A stretch of 64,000 bases of DNA from an uncultured Holophagaceae bacterium (GTDB taxonomy: Bacteria > Acidobacteriota > Holophagae > Holophagales > Holophagaceae). Position 1 is the stretch's first letter, and each line of letters begins with the position of its first letter. The notes under the pieces are model-generated. The model did not search any database. It saw only the letters and a program-made list of their open reading frames with translations, and was not told the origin of the DNA. The stretch is taken from contig CAIZZF010000026.1 of NCBI GenBank assembly GCA_903937385.1, forward strand, positions 310,001 through 374,000, read 5' to 3'. Shown here piece by piece: positions 9,180 through 17,689 of this stretch. The position numbers were made by a program, and so were the translations under genes.

Positions 9180-11003
9180 TTATTCGGCGCTGCGCTTCTC
9201 TGACTTCTTTCTCTCATTCGTATCCAGCACCCGCTTGCGCATACGGATGAAGTTGGGCGTGACCTCCACCAGCTCGTCGGGCTCGATGTATTCCAGGGCC
9301 TGCTCCAGGGTGTGCTCCCGGGGCGGCGTGATGCGGGTGGCCTCGTCGCTGCCGCTGGAGCGCATGTTGGAGAGCTTCTTGGCCTTGGCCACGTTCACCA
9401 CCAGGTCGTTCTCGCGAGCGTGCTCGCCCACGATCATGCCCTCGTAGCACTTGGTGTTGGGCTGGATGAAGATGACGCCGCGCTCCTCGAGGTTCATGAG
9501 GGCGAAGCCCACGGACTCGCACTGCTCCATGCTGATCAGCACGCCGTTCTTGCGGCTGGTGAGCTCGCCCTTGTGGGGGCCGTAGTGGCTGAACAGGCTG
9601 TGGATGATGCCTTCGCCGCGGGTGTCGGTCATGAACTCGTTGCGGAAGCCGATGAGGCCGCGGCTGGGGATCTTGAAGTGCAGCCGCAGCCGGCCGCCCT
9701 CGTTGCCCATGTCCTGCATCTCGGCCTTGCGGTTGCCCATGTGCTCCATGGTCACGCCCATGTAGGCCTCGGGGATGTCGATGGTGACGTCCTCGTAGGG
9801 TTCCATCTTCTCGCCCTGCTCGGTGTAGTGAAGGATCACCTCGGGGCGGCTCACGCAGAGCTCGAAGCCCTCGCGGCGCATGGTCTCGATGAGCACCGAG
9901 AGGTGCAACTCGCCCCGGCCGCTCACCTTGAAGGAGTCAGGGCTGTCCGTGTCCTCCACCCGGAGGGCCACGTTGTGCTGCAGCTCCTTCTGGAGGCGCT
10001 CACGGATGCGGCGGCTCTGGATGTACTTGCCGTCCTGGCCGGCGAAGGGGCCCGCATTCACCATGAACATCATGGAGATGGTGGGCTCGTCGATGTCGAC
10101 GTATTCCAGGGCCACGGGGCTGGCGCTGTCGGCGATGGTCTCGCCCACGCGGATGTCCTCGATGCCCGCGATGGCCACGATCTCGCCGGCGCTGCCCTCC
10201 TCGAGCTGGACCCGGGTGAGGCCCTCGAAGCCGTAGAGCTGGGTGATCTTCTGCGGCTGAATGCTGCCATCGCGCTTGATGAGGGCCACGCTGTCGCCCA
10301 CGTGGATGCGGCCATTCACGATGCGGCCGATGCCGATCTGGCCGACGAAGTCGCTCCAGTCCATGAGGGTGACCAGCATCTGGAGGGGAGCGTCAGGGCT
10401 GCCCGTGGGATGGGGGCAGTGCTTGACGATGGTGTCGAAGAGGGGATCCAGGTTCTCGGTGGGGTCGTTCATGTCCAGCATGGCGTAGCCCATCTTGGCG
10501 CTGGCGAACACGCAGGGGAAATCGAGCTGCTCCTCCGTGGCGCCCAGCTCGATGAGCAGGTCGAAGACCTGGTCCTGGCACCAGACGGGGCGGGCACCGG
10601 GGCGATCCACCTTGTTGATGACCACGATGGGCCGGAGCCCGAGGGCCAGCGCCTTGCGAGTCACGAACTTGGTCTGGGGCATGGGGCCGTCGAAGGCATC
10701 CACCACCAGGAGCACAGAATCCACCATGCTGAGCACCCGCTCCACTTCGCCGCCGAAGTCGGCGTGGCCAGGGGTGTCCACGATGTTGAAGCGATAGCCG
10801 CCCCAGTGCAGAGCGGTGGTCTTGGCCAGGATGGTAATGCCGCGCTCGCGCTCCTGGTCGTTGCTGTCCATGGCCCGTTCCTGGACGCGCTGGTTGTCCC
10901 GGAACATGTGGGCGCCCTTGAACAGGGCATCTACGAGCGTGGTCTTGCCGTGATCGACGTGGGCAATGATGGCGAGGTTGCGGATCTTTTCAAGGGCGGT
11001 CAT
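9180..11003 (-). CDS. typA: Ribosome-associated GTPase TypA/BipA
   Basis: A 607-residue translational GTPase of normal BipA length. Near the N-terminus are G1 AHVDHGKTT and the G3 [14 protein letters not shown], with G4 NKVD. Elongation-factor domains II and III and the TypA-specific C-terminal domain follow, including the conserved segments [11 protein letters not shown] and [11 protein letters not shown]. TypA binds the 70S ribosome and assists large-subunit assembly under stress or low temperature. The start ATG follows GGGAG. It is probably monocistronic: the next gene on the strand begins after 80 bases that hold the paired operators. Confidence 0.97.
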   Translation of the reverse strand: MTALEKIRNLAIIAHVDHGKTTLVDALFKGAHMFRDNQRVQERAMDSNDQERERGITILAKTTALHWGGYRFNIVDTPGHADFGGEVERVLSMVDSVLLVVDAFDGPMPQTKFVTRKALALGLRPIVVINKVDRPGARPVWCQDQVFDLLIELGATEEQLDFPCVFASAKMGYAMLDMNDPTENLDPLFDTIVKHCPHPTGSPDAPLQMLVTLMDWSDFVGQIGIGRIVNGRIHVGDSVALIKRDGSIQPQKITQLYGFEGLTRVQLEEGSAGEIVAIAGIEDIRVGETIADSASPVALEYVDIDEPTISMMFMVNAGPFAGQDGKYIQSRRIRERLQKELQHNVALRVEDTDSPDSFKVSGRGELHLSVLIETMRREGFELCVSRPEVILHYTEQGEKMEPYEDVTIDIPEAYMGVTMEHMGNRKAEMQDMGNEGGRLRLHFKIPSRGLIGFRNEFMTDTRGEGIIHSLFSHYGPHKGELTSRKNGVLISMEQCESVGFALMNLEERGVIFIQPNTKCYEGMIVGEHARENDLVVNVAKAKKLSNMRSSGSDEATRITPPREHTLEQALEYIEPDELVEVTPNFIRMRKRVLDTNERKKSEKRSAE

Positions 11004-11149
11004 CGGGCTCCCGGGGCGGCCCTGGCAAAGGCCGGGCAGAACCTTCGATTTTACCAGAAACTTGCGACTTTCCCGAGCACTGATCGCGAATCCCTTCCAT
11101 TAGGCCGAATGGGGACTAAGATAATTCCGACCCCCTCTGGGAGATCCCC

Positions 11150-12388
11150 ATGCACATCAATGAATTGCTCACTGTCGTGTGTGAGCAGGGTGCCAGTGAC
11201 CTTCACCTCAAGGTCGGTAACCACCCCATCGCTCGCATCCGAGGCAAGCTGACGCCCCTGACCCAGTTCAAACGCCTCGTTCAGGAAGACACCATCGCCA
11301 TGGCCTACGCGATCATGGCCAGCGACCGCCAGAAGGGAAAGTTCAAAGAAAACTTCGACATTGATATCGCCTACTCCGTGCCGAGCCTGGGTCGCTTCCG
11401 CTGCAATGTCTTCAACCAGCGCGGCACGGTGGGTCTGGTGCTCCGCGTGATCCCGCGGAAGATCTACACCATCGACGACCTGATGCTGCCCAAGGTGCTG
11501 AAGACCATCTGCCAGGAGCAGCGCGGTCTGGTCCTGGTGACGGGAACCACGGGTTCCGGCAAGTCCACCACCCTGGCGGCGATGATCGACCTCATCAACG
11601 CCACGCGCACCGAGCACATCCTGACCATCGAGGACCCCATCGAATACCTGCACCGGGACAACCTCAGCATCATCAACCAGCGCGAGGTCGAGGCTGACTG
11701 CAAGAGCTTCTCCTCCGCCCTGCGCGCTGCGCTGCGCCAGGATCCGGACGTGATTCTCGTGGGCGAGATGCGCGACCTGGAGACCATCGAGACAGCCCTG
11801 CACGCCGCCGAGACAGGCCACCTGGTGTTCAGCACCCTCCATACTCTGGATGCCACGGAGACCATCAACCGCGTGATCTCCGTCTTTCCCCCCCACCACC
11901 AGAAGCAGATCCGCCTCCAGCTGGCCTCGGTGCTCAAGGGGATCATCTCCCAGCGCCTGGTGCCCCGGGCCGACGGCCAGGGCCGGGTGCCGGCCGTGGA
12001 AGTCATGGTCGCCACCGAGACCGTCCGGTCCTGCATCGAAGAGAAGGACAAGACCAAGATGCTGAAGGACGTCATCAGCGCCGGCACAGCCCAATACGGC
12101 ATGCAGACCTTTGACCAGAGCCTTTATTTCTTGTTAAGCCAGGACCTTATCACCGAAGAGGAGGCCCTCCTTCGGGCCACCAATGTCGGGGAGTTCAAGC
12201 TCCGGCTGGAGGGCGTCATGGCCACTTCGGACCTTGCCAAGAGCAACATGGAGCGCGGCATGTCCATTGCCCAGGGCGGCGGACGGGAAGCGGGCGGAGC
12301 CGTTCCACCCCAGGCCCCGGCGCAGCCTCCCAGGATCTCCGTGGCCATGCCCTCGGCTCCTGAGGTAAAAATCACCCTGGCACGGTAG
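11150..12388 (+). CDS. pilT: Type IV pilus retraction ATPase PilT
   Basis: A 412-residue secretion-type AAA+ ATPase. N-terminal MHINELLTVVCEQGASDLHL is the PilT signature. Further on are Walker A (GTTGSGKSTT), the Asp box (TIEDPIEYLH), Walker B (ALRQDPDVILVGEMRD) and the His box (TGHLVFSTLHT). PilT hexamers power pilus retraction for twitching motility and DNA uptake at the cytoplasmic base of the pilus. The last 55 residues form a Gly/Ala/Pro-rich tail longer than in typical PilT (about 345-370 residues). A PilT paralogue such as PilU is the main alternative. Confidence 0.93.
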   Translation: MHINELLTVVCEQGASDLHLKVGNHPIARIRGKLTPLTQFKRLVQEDTIAMAYAIMASDRQKGKFKENFDIDIAYSVPSLGRFRCNVFNQRGTVGLVLRVIPRKIYTIDDLMLPKVLKTICQEQRGLVLVTGTTGSGKSTTLAAMIDLINATRTEHILTIEDPIEYLHRDNLSIINQREVEADCKSFSSALRAALRQDPDVILVGEMRDLETIETALHAAETGHLVFSTLHTLDATETINRVISVFPPHHQKQIRLQLASVLKGIISQRLVPRADGQGRVPAVEVMVATETVRSCIEEKDKTKMLKDVISAGTAQYGMQTFDQSLYFLLSQDLITEEEALLRATNVGEFKLRLEGVMATSDLAKSNMERGMSIAQGGGREAGGAVPPQAPAQPPRISVAMPSAPEVKITLAR

Positions 12389-12437
12389 CCTTCCTTCACC
12401 TATTCTGGCTTTTCCCAGCCACTTCCCGAGGTCGCCG

Positions 12438-12713
12438 ATGATCAAGATCGATATCGCCAATTCATTGATGAAAGTGCACCCCTGCTCCCGCGCCACCGCC
12501 CTCCAGGTCGTGGACCTGCTCACGGAGCGCCTGAAGGATGCCCTGCTCAACGGCCACCGCATCGAGATCCGCGGCTTCGGCGTCTTCGAGCCCCGCCCCC
12601 GCAAGCGCGGCATGGGCCGGAACATCAAGACCGGCGCCAGCGTCCAGATCCCCAAGGGCAAGAGCATCCGCTTCAAGCCGGGGAAGGATCTGCGCGAGAT
12701 CCTCGTGAAGTAG
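12438..12713 (+). CDS. HU/IHF-family DNA-bending protein
   Basis: A 91-residue protein with the HU/IHF fold: two N-terminal helices (IANSLMKVHPCSRATALQVV), IEIRGFGVFEPRPRKRGMGRN leading into the DNA-binding arm, and IPKGKSIRFKPGKDLRE at the C-terminus. It would act as a homodimer or heterodimer bending DNA in the nucleoid. The arm tip differs from classical HU (NIKTGASVQIP), so HU versus IHF cannot be settled by eye. It follows pilT by 49 bases and is followed by a hairpin. Confidence 0.9.
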   Translation: MIKIDIANSLMKVHPCSRATALQVVDLLTERLKDALLNGHRIEIRGFGVFEPRPRKRGMGRNIKTGASVQIPKGKSIRFKPGKDLREILVK

Positions 12714-12714
12714 C

Positions 12715-12737
12715 CTCTCAACGCTGCGCGCTGAGAG
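12715..12737 (+). terminator. Hairpin after the HU-like gene
   Basis: A 10-bp stem with one mismatch (CTCTCAACGC/GCGCTGAGAG) and loop TGC, starting two bases after the stop codon. No U-tract is present, so it may attenuate transcription into the following DUF493 gene or stabilise the mRNA. Confidence 0.4.
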
Positions 12738-12750
12738 ATAGGGTAAAGCT

Positions 12751-13023
12751 ATGGAAGAAGCCTGCCGTCGGCCTGAGATCACCTACCCTTTCCGCGTGCC
12801 GATGAAGATCATCGGGCGGCAGGAGGAGCTGCGGCCCGAGATGGTGATGCAGACGATCCTGGCCCAGCTGGGACCCCAGTCCGAAGGCGATGAGCAGCAC
12901 CAGTCCACCTGCAAGGGCTCCTTCATCAGCTACACCTTCTGGGTCACCCTGCCCGATGACCAGGCCGAGACGCCCCTGCGGGAGGCCATCCAGAAGCTGC
13001 CGGGCGTGGTGATGCAGCTCTGA
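12751..13023 (+). CDS. DUF493 (YbeD-like) protein
   Basis: A 90-residue protein with the YbeD/DUF493 ferredoxin-like ACT-type fold: ITYPFRVPMKIIGRQ at the front and a GSFISYTFWVTLPDDQ strand in the middle. YbeD relatives are small cytoplasmic proteins, probably allosteric regulators; their partners are generally unknown. The ribosome site is weak (GGGTAAAG). It lies 37 bases after the HU-like gene and may be co-transcribed with it. The function is not assigned. Confidence 0.75.
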   Translation: MEEACRRPEITYPFRVPMKIIGRQEELRPEMVMQTILAQLGPQSEGDEQHQSTCKGSFISYTFWVTLPDDQAETPLREAIQKLPGVVMQL

Positions 13024-13054
13024 GGGGTGGGTTCCGACGTTTTGCCGTTCCTTT

Positions 13055-13154
13055 GAAAATCGCTGCGCGATTTTCACGGGTAAGAGCAAGGACGGCATAA
13101 GAAGCGTGGTTTTTTTCAGGCAGTCGCTCTGCCGAAAATCGCGCAGCGATTTTC
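13055..13154. repeat. Pair of inverted palindromic units around GAAAATCGC
   Basis: 13055-13075 and 13134-13154 are both 21-base hairpins with GAAAATCGC/GCGATTTTC arms and a 3-base loop; one has TGC, the other GCA, so they are exact reverse complements of each other 58 bases apart. The arrangement resembles a REP/BIME-type extragenic element between two convergent genes (the DUF493 gene and asnS). Confidence 0.6.
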
Positions 13155-13157
13155 GAT

Positions 13158-13178
13158 CACACGGGTGCAGCCCGTGTG
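13158..13178 (-). terminator. Hairpin downstream of asnS
   Basis: Perfect 8-bp GC-rich stem CACACGGG/CCCGTGTG with a 5-base loop, 17 bases past the asnS stop on the minus strand and next to the palindromic repeat. It probably contributes to termination between convergent genes. Confidence 0.55.
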
Positions 13179-13194
13179 CGGGAACGGAGGCTGG

Positions 13195-14496
13195 TTACGG
13201 CCGCAGCGTCCCCATCATGCGGGGATACGGAATGGTCTCTCGCACATGCGGCAGCTTGCACATCCACGCCACGGCGCGCTCGAGGCCCATGCCGAACCCG
13301 GCGTGGGGGACGCTGCCGTACTTGCGGACGTCCAGGTACCACTCGTAGTCGGCGCGGTTCAGCTGGTGGTGCACGATCTGGTCCAGCAGGTACTGGAGGT
13401 CGCTGGCGCGCTCGCCGCCGCCGATGACCTCGCCGTAGCCCTCCGGGGCCAGCAGGTCGGCGCCCAGGGCCAGGCGGTCGTCCAGGGGGTCCGGCTCCAT
13501 GTAGAAGGCCTTGAACGCCTTGGGGAAGCGGTGCACCCAGAGGGGCCGGTCCGTGGCGTTCATGAGGATGGTCTCGTCGTCGTTGCCGAAGTCCTCGCCC
13601 CACTGGATGTCGCTGCCCAGGGTCTTGAGCTTGTCCACGGCCTCGGTGTAGGTCATGCGGTCGAAGGTGGTGTCGAGGGCCAGCTCCAGGGGTGCGGTGT
13701 CGCGCTCCAGGATCTTCAGCTCCTCCTGCCGACCCTCCAGCACCCGCTGGATGAGGAACTTGGTCATGCGCTCGCCCAGGGCCATGACGTCGTCCAGGTG
13801 GGCGAAGGCCACCTCGGGCTCCACCATCCAGAACTCGGTCAGGTGGCGGCGCGTCTTGCTCTTCTCCGCCCGGAAGGTGGGGCCGAAGCAGTAGACCTTG
13901 CCGAAGGCCGCGATGCCGGGTTCCTGGTAGAGCTGGCCCGACTGGCTGAGGAAGGCCGTGCCCTCGTGGAAGTACTCGGTGCCGAAGAGGGTGCTGGTGC
14001 CCTCGCAGGCGCTGGGGGTCAGGATGGGCGCGTCGAGCAGGGTGAAGCCGTCCCCGTCGAAGAAGTCCCGGATGCCCTTCACCAGCGTGTGGCGGATGCG
14101 GAGGATGGCCCACTGGCGGCGGCTGCGCAGCCACAGGTGCCGGTTCTCCATGAGGAATTCGGTGCCGTGCTCCTTGGGGGTGATGGGGAAGTCGGTGCTG
14201 CCGCCGATGAGTTCCAGGGACTTCACCAGCAGCTCGGGCTGTCCGGTCTTCGGATGCTGCTGCACCACCCCGGTGAGGGCGATGGCGGCCTCCTGGGTGA
14301 GCTTGCCGGCCAGCTCATAGCTGGCGGGATCGGCCTCGGCGGCGCCCACGACACACTGCACGAAGCCGGAACCATCCCGCAGCTCGATGAAGCGGGTCTT
14401 GCTGGTGCGGGCATTGCGGACCCAGCCCCGCAGCCGGACAGTCTCACCGATCTGGCCAGCGAGGAATCGGACTTCGGTGAAGGACGGGCTGCTCAC
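13195..14496 (-). CDS. asnS: Asparaginyl-tRNA synthetase
   Basis: A 433-residue class IIb aminoacyl-tRNA synthetase that charges tRNA-Asn. An N-terminal OB-fold (VRLRGWVRNARTSKTRFIELRDGSG) is followed by the catalytic core, with motif 2 FRAEKSKTRRHLTEFWMVEPE and motif 3 GFGMGLERAVAWMCKL. The HLTEFWMVE stretch and the overall length separate it from AspRS, which has a large insertion. It is transcribed away from the upstream CheW-CheZ gene by 75 bases on the same strand and converges with the DUF493 gene. Confidence 0.95.
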   Translation of the reverse strand: MSSPSFTEVRFLAGQIGETVRLRGWVRNARTSKTRFIELRDGSGFVQCVVGAAEADPASYELAGKLTQEAAIALTGVVQQHPKTGQPELLVKSLELIGGSTDFPITPKEHGTEFLMENRHLWLRSRRQWAILRIRHTLVKGIRDFFDGDGFTLLDAPILTPSACEGTSTLFGTEYFHEGTAFLSQSGQLYQEPGIAAFGKVYCFGPTFRAEKSKTRRHLTEFWMVEPEVAFAHLDDVMALGERMTKFLIQRVLEGRQEELKILERDTAPLELALDTTFDRMTYTEAVDKLKTLGSDIQWGEDFGNDDETILMNATDRPLWVHRFPKAFKAFYMEPDPLDDRLALGADLLAPEGYGEVIGGGERASDLQYLLDQIVHHQLNRADYEWYLDVRKYGSVPHAGFGMGLERAVAWMCKLPHVRETIPYPRMMGTLRP

Positions 14497-14570
14497 GGGG
14501 CCTCCTGGGCCAAACCCCTATTGTGCCCGGGGATTGGCGTCGGCTCCAGGGCTTGTCTCCCGAAGGGGCG

Positions 14571-15488
14571 CTAGACGCCCCGGAACTTCCCTGAAATAGC
14601 GACCTGCATGCCCTTCAGGTGGGCCATGACCCGCTCCAGCTTCTGGCGGGCGATGTCCTGGAACTGCATGAGCTGGATCAGGGCGAAGACCGTGTCCTGC
14701 ATCTCCTGGTTGGTGGTTTCCAGCTCGGCGATGGCCTTCTCCTGGCCCTTCAGCTTGCCCAGTCCCGCCTCTTGCTTCAGGTAGCCGATGCCCCGGAAGA
14801 CCCTGTCTGTGCCCGCCAGCATGGTTTCGATCCGCTCGAGGACCTTGGCCATCTCCTGCTCGGTGTAAGTGATCGAGGACTCGATCTGGGGAATCACCCG
14901 GTGCTCGTCCTGCTCCTTGGCCGGCGCCATGTCGATGAGCCGCCGGAGGTCGTCGTCGAGGCGCTCCTCCAGGCTGCGGGCGGCGAGGGCTTCCCGGCCC
15001 TGGGTGCGTCCTGGTCCCAGGTTGGCGATCATGGCCGCGTCCAGCAAGGTGACAACGCGGTCGCCCTGGACGATGAAGCCCTCGACCCAGGCGCCGCCGA
15101 GTCCGGCCAGCATGGGACTGGCCTTGACCAGATCCTCCTCAGGCACGCTAAGCACCGCGTCCACAGCATCCACCAGGAGGCCCGTGGCGGTGCCGGCCAG
15201 ATCCAGGACCAGGATGGTGGGGATCAGAGCCGAATCCAGCGGAGGCAGGGACATGCGCTCCCGCAGGCTCATCACGGGCACCACCCGGCCCCGGAGGTCG
15301 AGGATGCCCTCCACCGCCTTAGGCATGTGGGGCAGCCGGTTCAGCTCCCGGAGGGGCGTGATCTCCGCCACGTGATGGAGGGGGATGCCATAGGTTCGCT
15401 CGTTCAGGACAAAGGTCATGAACCGGTGCTGGACGGACCCTTGGCCCGCGGCGCGGGTCGGAGACGTCGGAGCGGCACCAGGGTTCAC
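14571..15488 (-). CDS. CheW domain fused to a CheZ-like phosphatase domain
   Basis: A 305-residue protein with two parts. Residues about 20-155 are a CheW domain (MTFVLNERTYGIPLHHVAEI, VEGILDLRGRVVPVMSLRER), which docks to CheA and chemoreceptors. Residues about 170-300 are a helical region ending in LMQFQDIARQKLERV, with Asp278 and Gln282 in the D-x3-Q spacing that is catalytic in CheZ (DLTGQ in E. coli). The expected role is CheY-P dephosphorylation held at the receptor array. The start is a GTG overlapping the cheA stop (GTGA), so it is translationally coupled. It is the last gene of the cheY-cheZ-cheW3-cheA operon. The CheZ assignment rests on the motif and on similarity to the 199-residue protein at 19222-19821. 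Confidence 0.75.
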   Translation of the reverse strand: MNPGAAPTSPTRAAGQGSVQHRFMTFVLNERTYGIPLHHVAEITPLRELNRLPHMPKAVEGILDLRGRVVPVMSLRERMSLPPLDSALIPTILVLDLAGTATGLLVDAVDAVLSVPEEDLVKASPMLAGLGGAWVEGFIVQGDRVVTLLDAAMIANLGPGRTQGREALAARSLEERLDDDLRRLIDMAPAKEQDEHRVIPQIESSITYTEQEMAKVLERIETMLAGTDRVFRGIGYLKQEAGLGKLKGQEKAIAELETTNQEMQDTVFALIQLMQFQDIARQKLERVMAHLKGMQVAISGKFRGV

Positions 15489-17689
15489 ACGGCCTCCTGG
15501 ACAGCAAGCTGCAGGAGCTCCGCGGGATCGAGGATCAGGACCACGCCGCCATCACCCATGATGGAGGCGCCGCTGATGCCCGGCAGGGCGGCGAGGTAGG
15601 GCGCCAGGGGCTTGATGACCACTTCCTGCCGGCGCACGAAGGCGTCGACGATGATGCCCATGCGCCGTCCGGAGCTGGAGACCACCACCACGGAGAGGCC
15701 CTCCGACTCGGCCTCGGTGTTCACCGGGGCCTTGGACTTCAGCAGGTGCTGAAGGCGACTCACGCCCAGCACCTCCCCCCGCAGGTTGATGGCCTGCCGG
15801 CTGGTGAGGTGCGACACGCTCTCGAGGGGCACGATCAGGGTCTCTTCGACGGCGGTGCCCGGGATGGCAAACACCTGCCCGCCGCTCTTCACGAGCAGGG
15901 CGTCGATGATGGCCAGGGTCAGAGGGAGCTTGATGGTGAAGACCGAGCCCTTCCCGACCGTGGAGCGGATGCCCACCCGGCCGTTGAGCTTGCGGACATT
16001 GGACCGCACCACGTCCATGCCGACGCCGCGGCCGGAGATGTCCGTGACCTGGGCAGCGGTGCTGAAGCCCGGGGCGAAGATGAGCTCGATGATCTCTTCA
16101 TCGGGCATGGCCTCGGCCCGGTCCACGGTCAGCAGGCCCTTCTCGATGGCCTTGGCGCGGATGACCGCCGGGTCGATGCCCTTGCCGTCGTCCTCGATCT
16201 CGACCACCACGCTGTCGCCTTCGTGGCGGGCGCGCAGGATCACGATGCCCGTCTCGGACTTGCCCGCCTTCAGCCGCACTTCCGGCGACTCGATGCCGTG
16301 GTCGGCGCTGTTCCGGATCAGGTGAATCATCGGGTCGCCCAGCTCCTCGATGATGCTCTTGTCGATCTCAGTGTCCTCACCCACCAGCTGCAGCTCGATC
16401 TTCTTCCCGCTGGCCTTGGCCAGGTCGCGGAGCATGCGCGGGAACTTCGAGAAGACGGTCTTCACCGGAACCATGCGGATGCCCAGCACCGAGGCCTGGA
16501 TCTCCTTGCTCACGTGGTCCAGATAGACCGAGGCGTGCGCGAGCTCCTTGGCGACACCGGCGGCCGAATGGCCATTGACCTGCGGCACCAGGCGCTCCAC
16601 CAGGTGGCTGATCATGGTCTTGCTGATGATCAGCTCCGCCACGATGTTCATGAACTGTTCGAGCTTGGCCTGGCTCACCCGGATGGTGTCGCCAGCGCCC
16701 TTGTCGTCACCGCCCCGGCGACTGTTCTTGCGGCGGTCATCGGTGGGGGCGGCCGGGTCTGGAGTGGCAGGCCCTGCCGTGGCAGGCTCCGGCGTGACCA
16801 GCTCTGGCGTGGCAAGGTCCGGGGCGGCTTCCGCCACAGGTGCGGTCGGGGCCGCCTGCTCCTGTGCCGGGCCGAGGGCCAGAGGATGGAACGTGATGAC
16901 GGCGTGGGTGACGGCGCCGAAGACCTTCTTGACCTCCTCCATCGACTCGGTGACTTCAAGCAGGATCACCAGGTCCAGGTGGAAGCAGCGGGGGTCGAAG
17001 GAGTCCAGGTCCACCAGGGGCTCGCGGGGAACGAGCTGCCGATGGAGCGGGCGCCCCACCAGGTCTGCCACCTGGAAGAGCGTGAAGGGATTGAACGCCG
17101 TGCCGTAGATGGCGCCGGAGAGCTCGGCGTGCACGCCGACCACCGTGTTGCCCTCGGCGAGCGAGGCAAAGGCAGCGGCCCGGCCAGCCTCACTGACCCC
17201 GGCCAGGAGGGGCGGCATCTGGACCACGCTCGCGGGGGCGGGCACCGCCGGAGCGGCAGCGGCAGCTGCGGCTGCGGCCTCTCCCTGCTTGAGGGATTCG
17301 AGGTTCCGGAGCAGCTCGCTGGGGTCCGGATCCTGGGGCTCGCCCTGCTTGCGGACCTGGATGCCCACGTCGTCGACCAGCACCTTGAGCAGGTCCACGG
17401 TCTCGAAGAGCAGCTCCATGACCCGGTCGCTGAGTTCCATGCGGCCCTTGCGCAGGTCGTCCAGCACGTTCTCGCCCATGTGGCTGACCGAGAGCACCTT
17501 CTGGAGTCCGAGGAAGCCCGCGGCTCCCTTGATGGTGTGGACGCTGCGGAAGATGGCGTTCAGCAGGTCGAGGTCGCCCGGGGCCTCCTCGAGGGCCAGG
17601 AAGTTGGTCTCGATCTGCTCGAAGTGTTCCTGGGCCTCGACAAGGAAGTCCTCATAGAAGCTGGGGTCGTCCAGGGTGAAATCGTTCAT
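15485..17689 (-). CDS. cheA: Chemotaxis histidine kinase CheA
   Basis: A 734-residue CheA. P1 (HPt) has the phospho-acceptor His51 in VHTIKGAAGFLG. An Ala-rich linker and an unusual region at about residues 160-270 occupy the P2 position without an obvious CheY-binding fold. Next come P3 dimerisation helices, the P4 kinase (N box DPMIHLIRNSADHGIE, G1 EDDGKGID, G2 GRGVGMDVV) and a C-terminal CheW-like P5. It phosphorylates CheY in response to chemoreceptors. It overlaps the triple-CheW gene by four bases (ATGA) and the CheW-CheZ gene at the other end. The middle Ala/Pro-rich stretch (ATAGPATPDPAAP) is low complexity. Confidence 0.95.
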   Translation of the reverse strand: MNDFTLDDPSFYEDFLVEAQEHFEQIETNFLALEEAPGDLDLLNAIFRSVHTIKGAAGFLGLQKVLSVSHMGENVLDDLRKGRMELSDRVMELLFETVDLLKVLVDDVGIQVRKQGEPQDPDPSELLRNLESLKQGEAAAAAAAAAPAVPAPASVVQMPPLLAGVSEAGRAAAFASLAEGNTVVGVHAELSGAIYGTAFNPFTLFQVADLVGRPLHRQLVPREPLVDLDSFDPRCFHLDLVILLEVTESMEEVKKVFGAVTHAVITFHPLALGPAQEQAAPTAPVAEAAPDLATPELVTPEPATAGPATPDPAAPTDDRRKNSRRGGDDKGAGDTIRVSQAKLEQFMNIVAELIISKTMISHLVERLVPQVNGHSAAGVAKELAHASVYLDHVSKEIQASVLGIRMVPVKTVFSKFPRMLRDLAKASGKKIELQLVGEDTEIDKSIIEELGDPMIHLIRNSADHGIESPEVRLKAGKSETGIVILRARHEGDSVVVEIEDDGKGIDPAVIRAKAIEKGLLTVDRAEAMPDEEIIELIFAPGFSTAAQVTDISGRGVGMDVVRSNVRKLNGRVGIRSTVGKGSVFTIKLPLTLAIIDALLVKSGGQVFAIPGTAVEETLIVPLESVSHLTSRQAINLRGEVLGVSRLQHLLKSKAPVNTEAESEGLSVVVVSSSGRRMGIIVDAFVRRQEVVIKPLAPYLAALPGISGASIMGDGGVVLILDPAELLQLAVQEAV

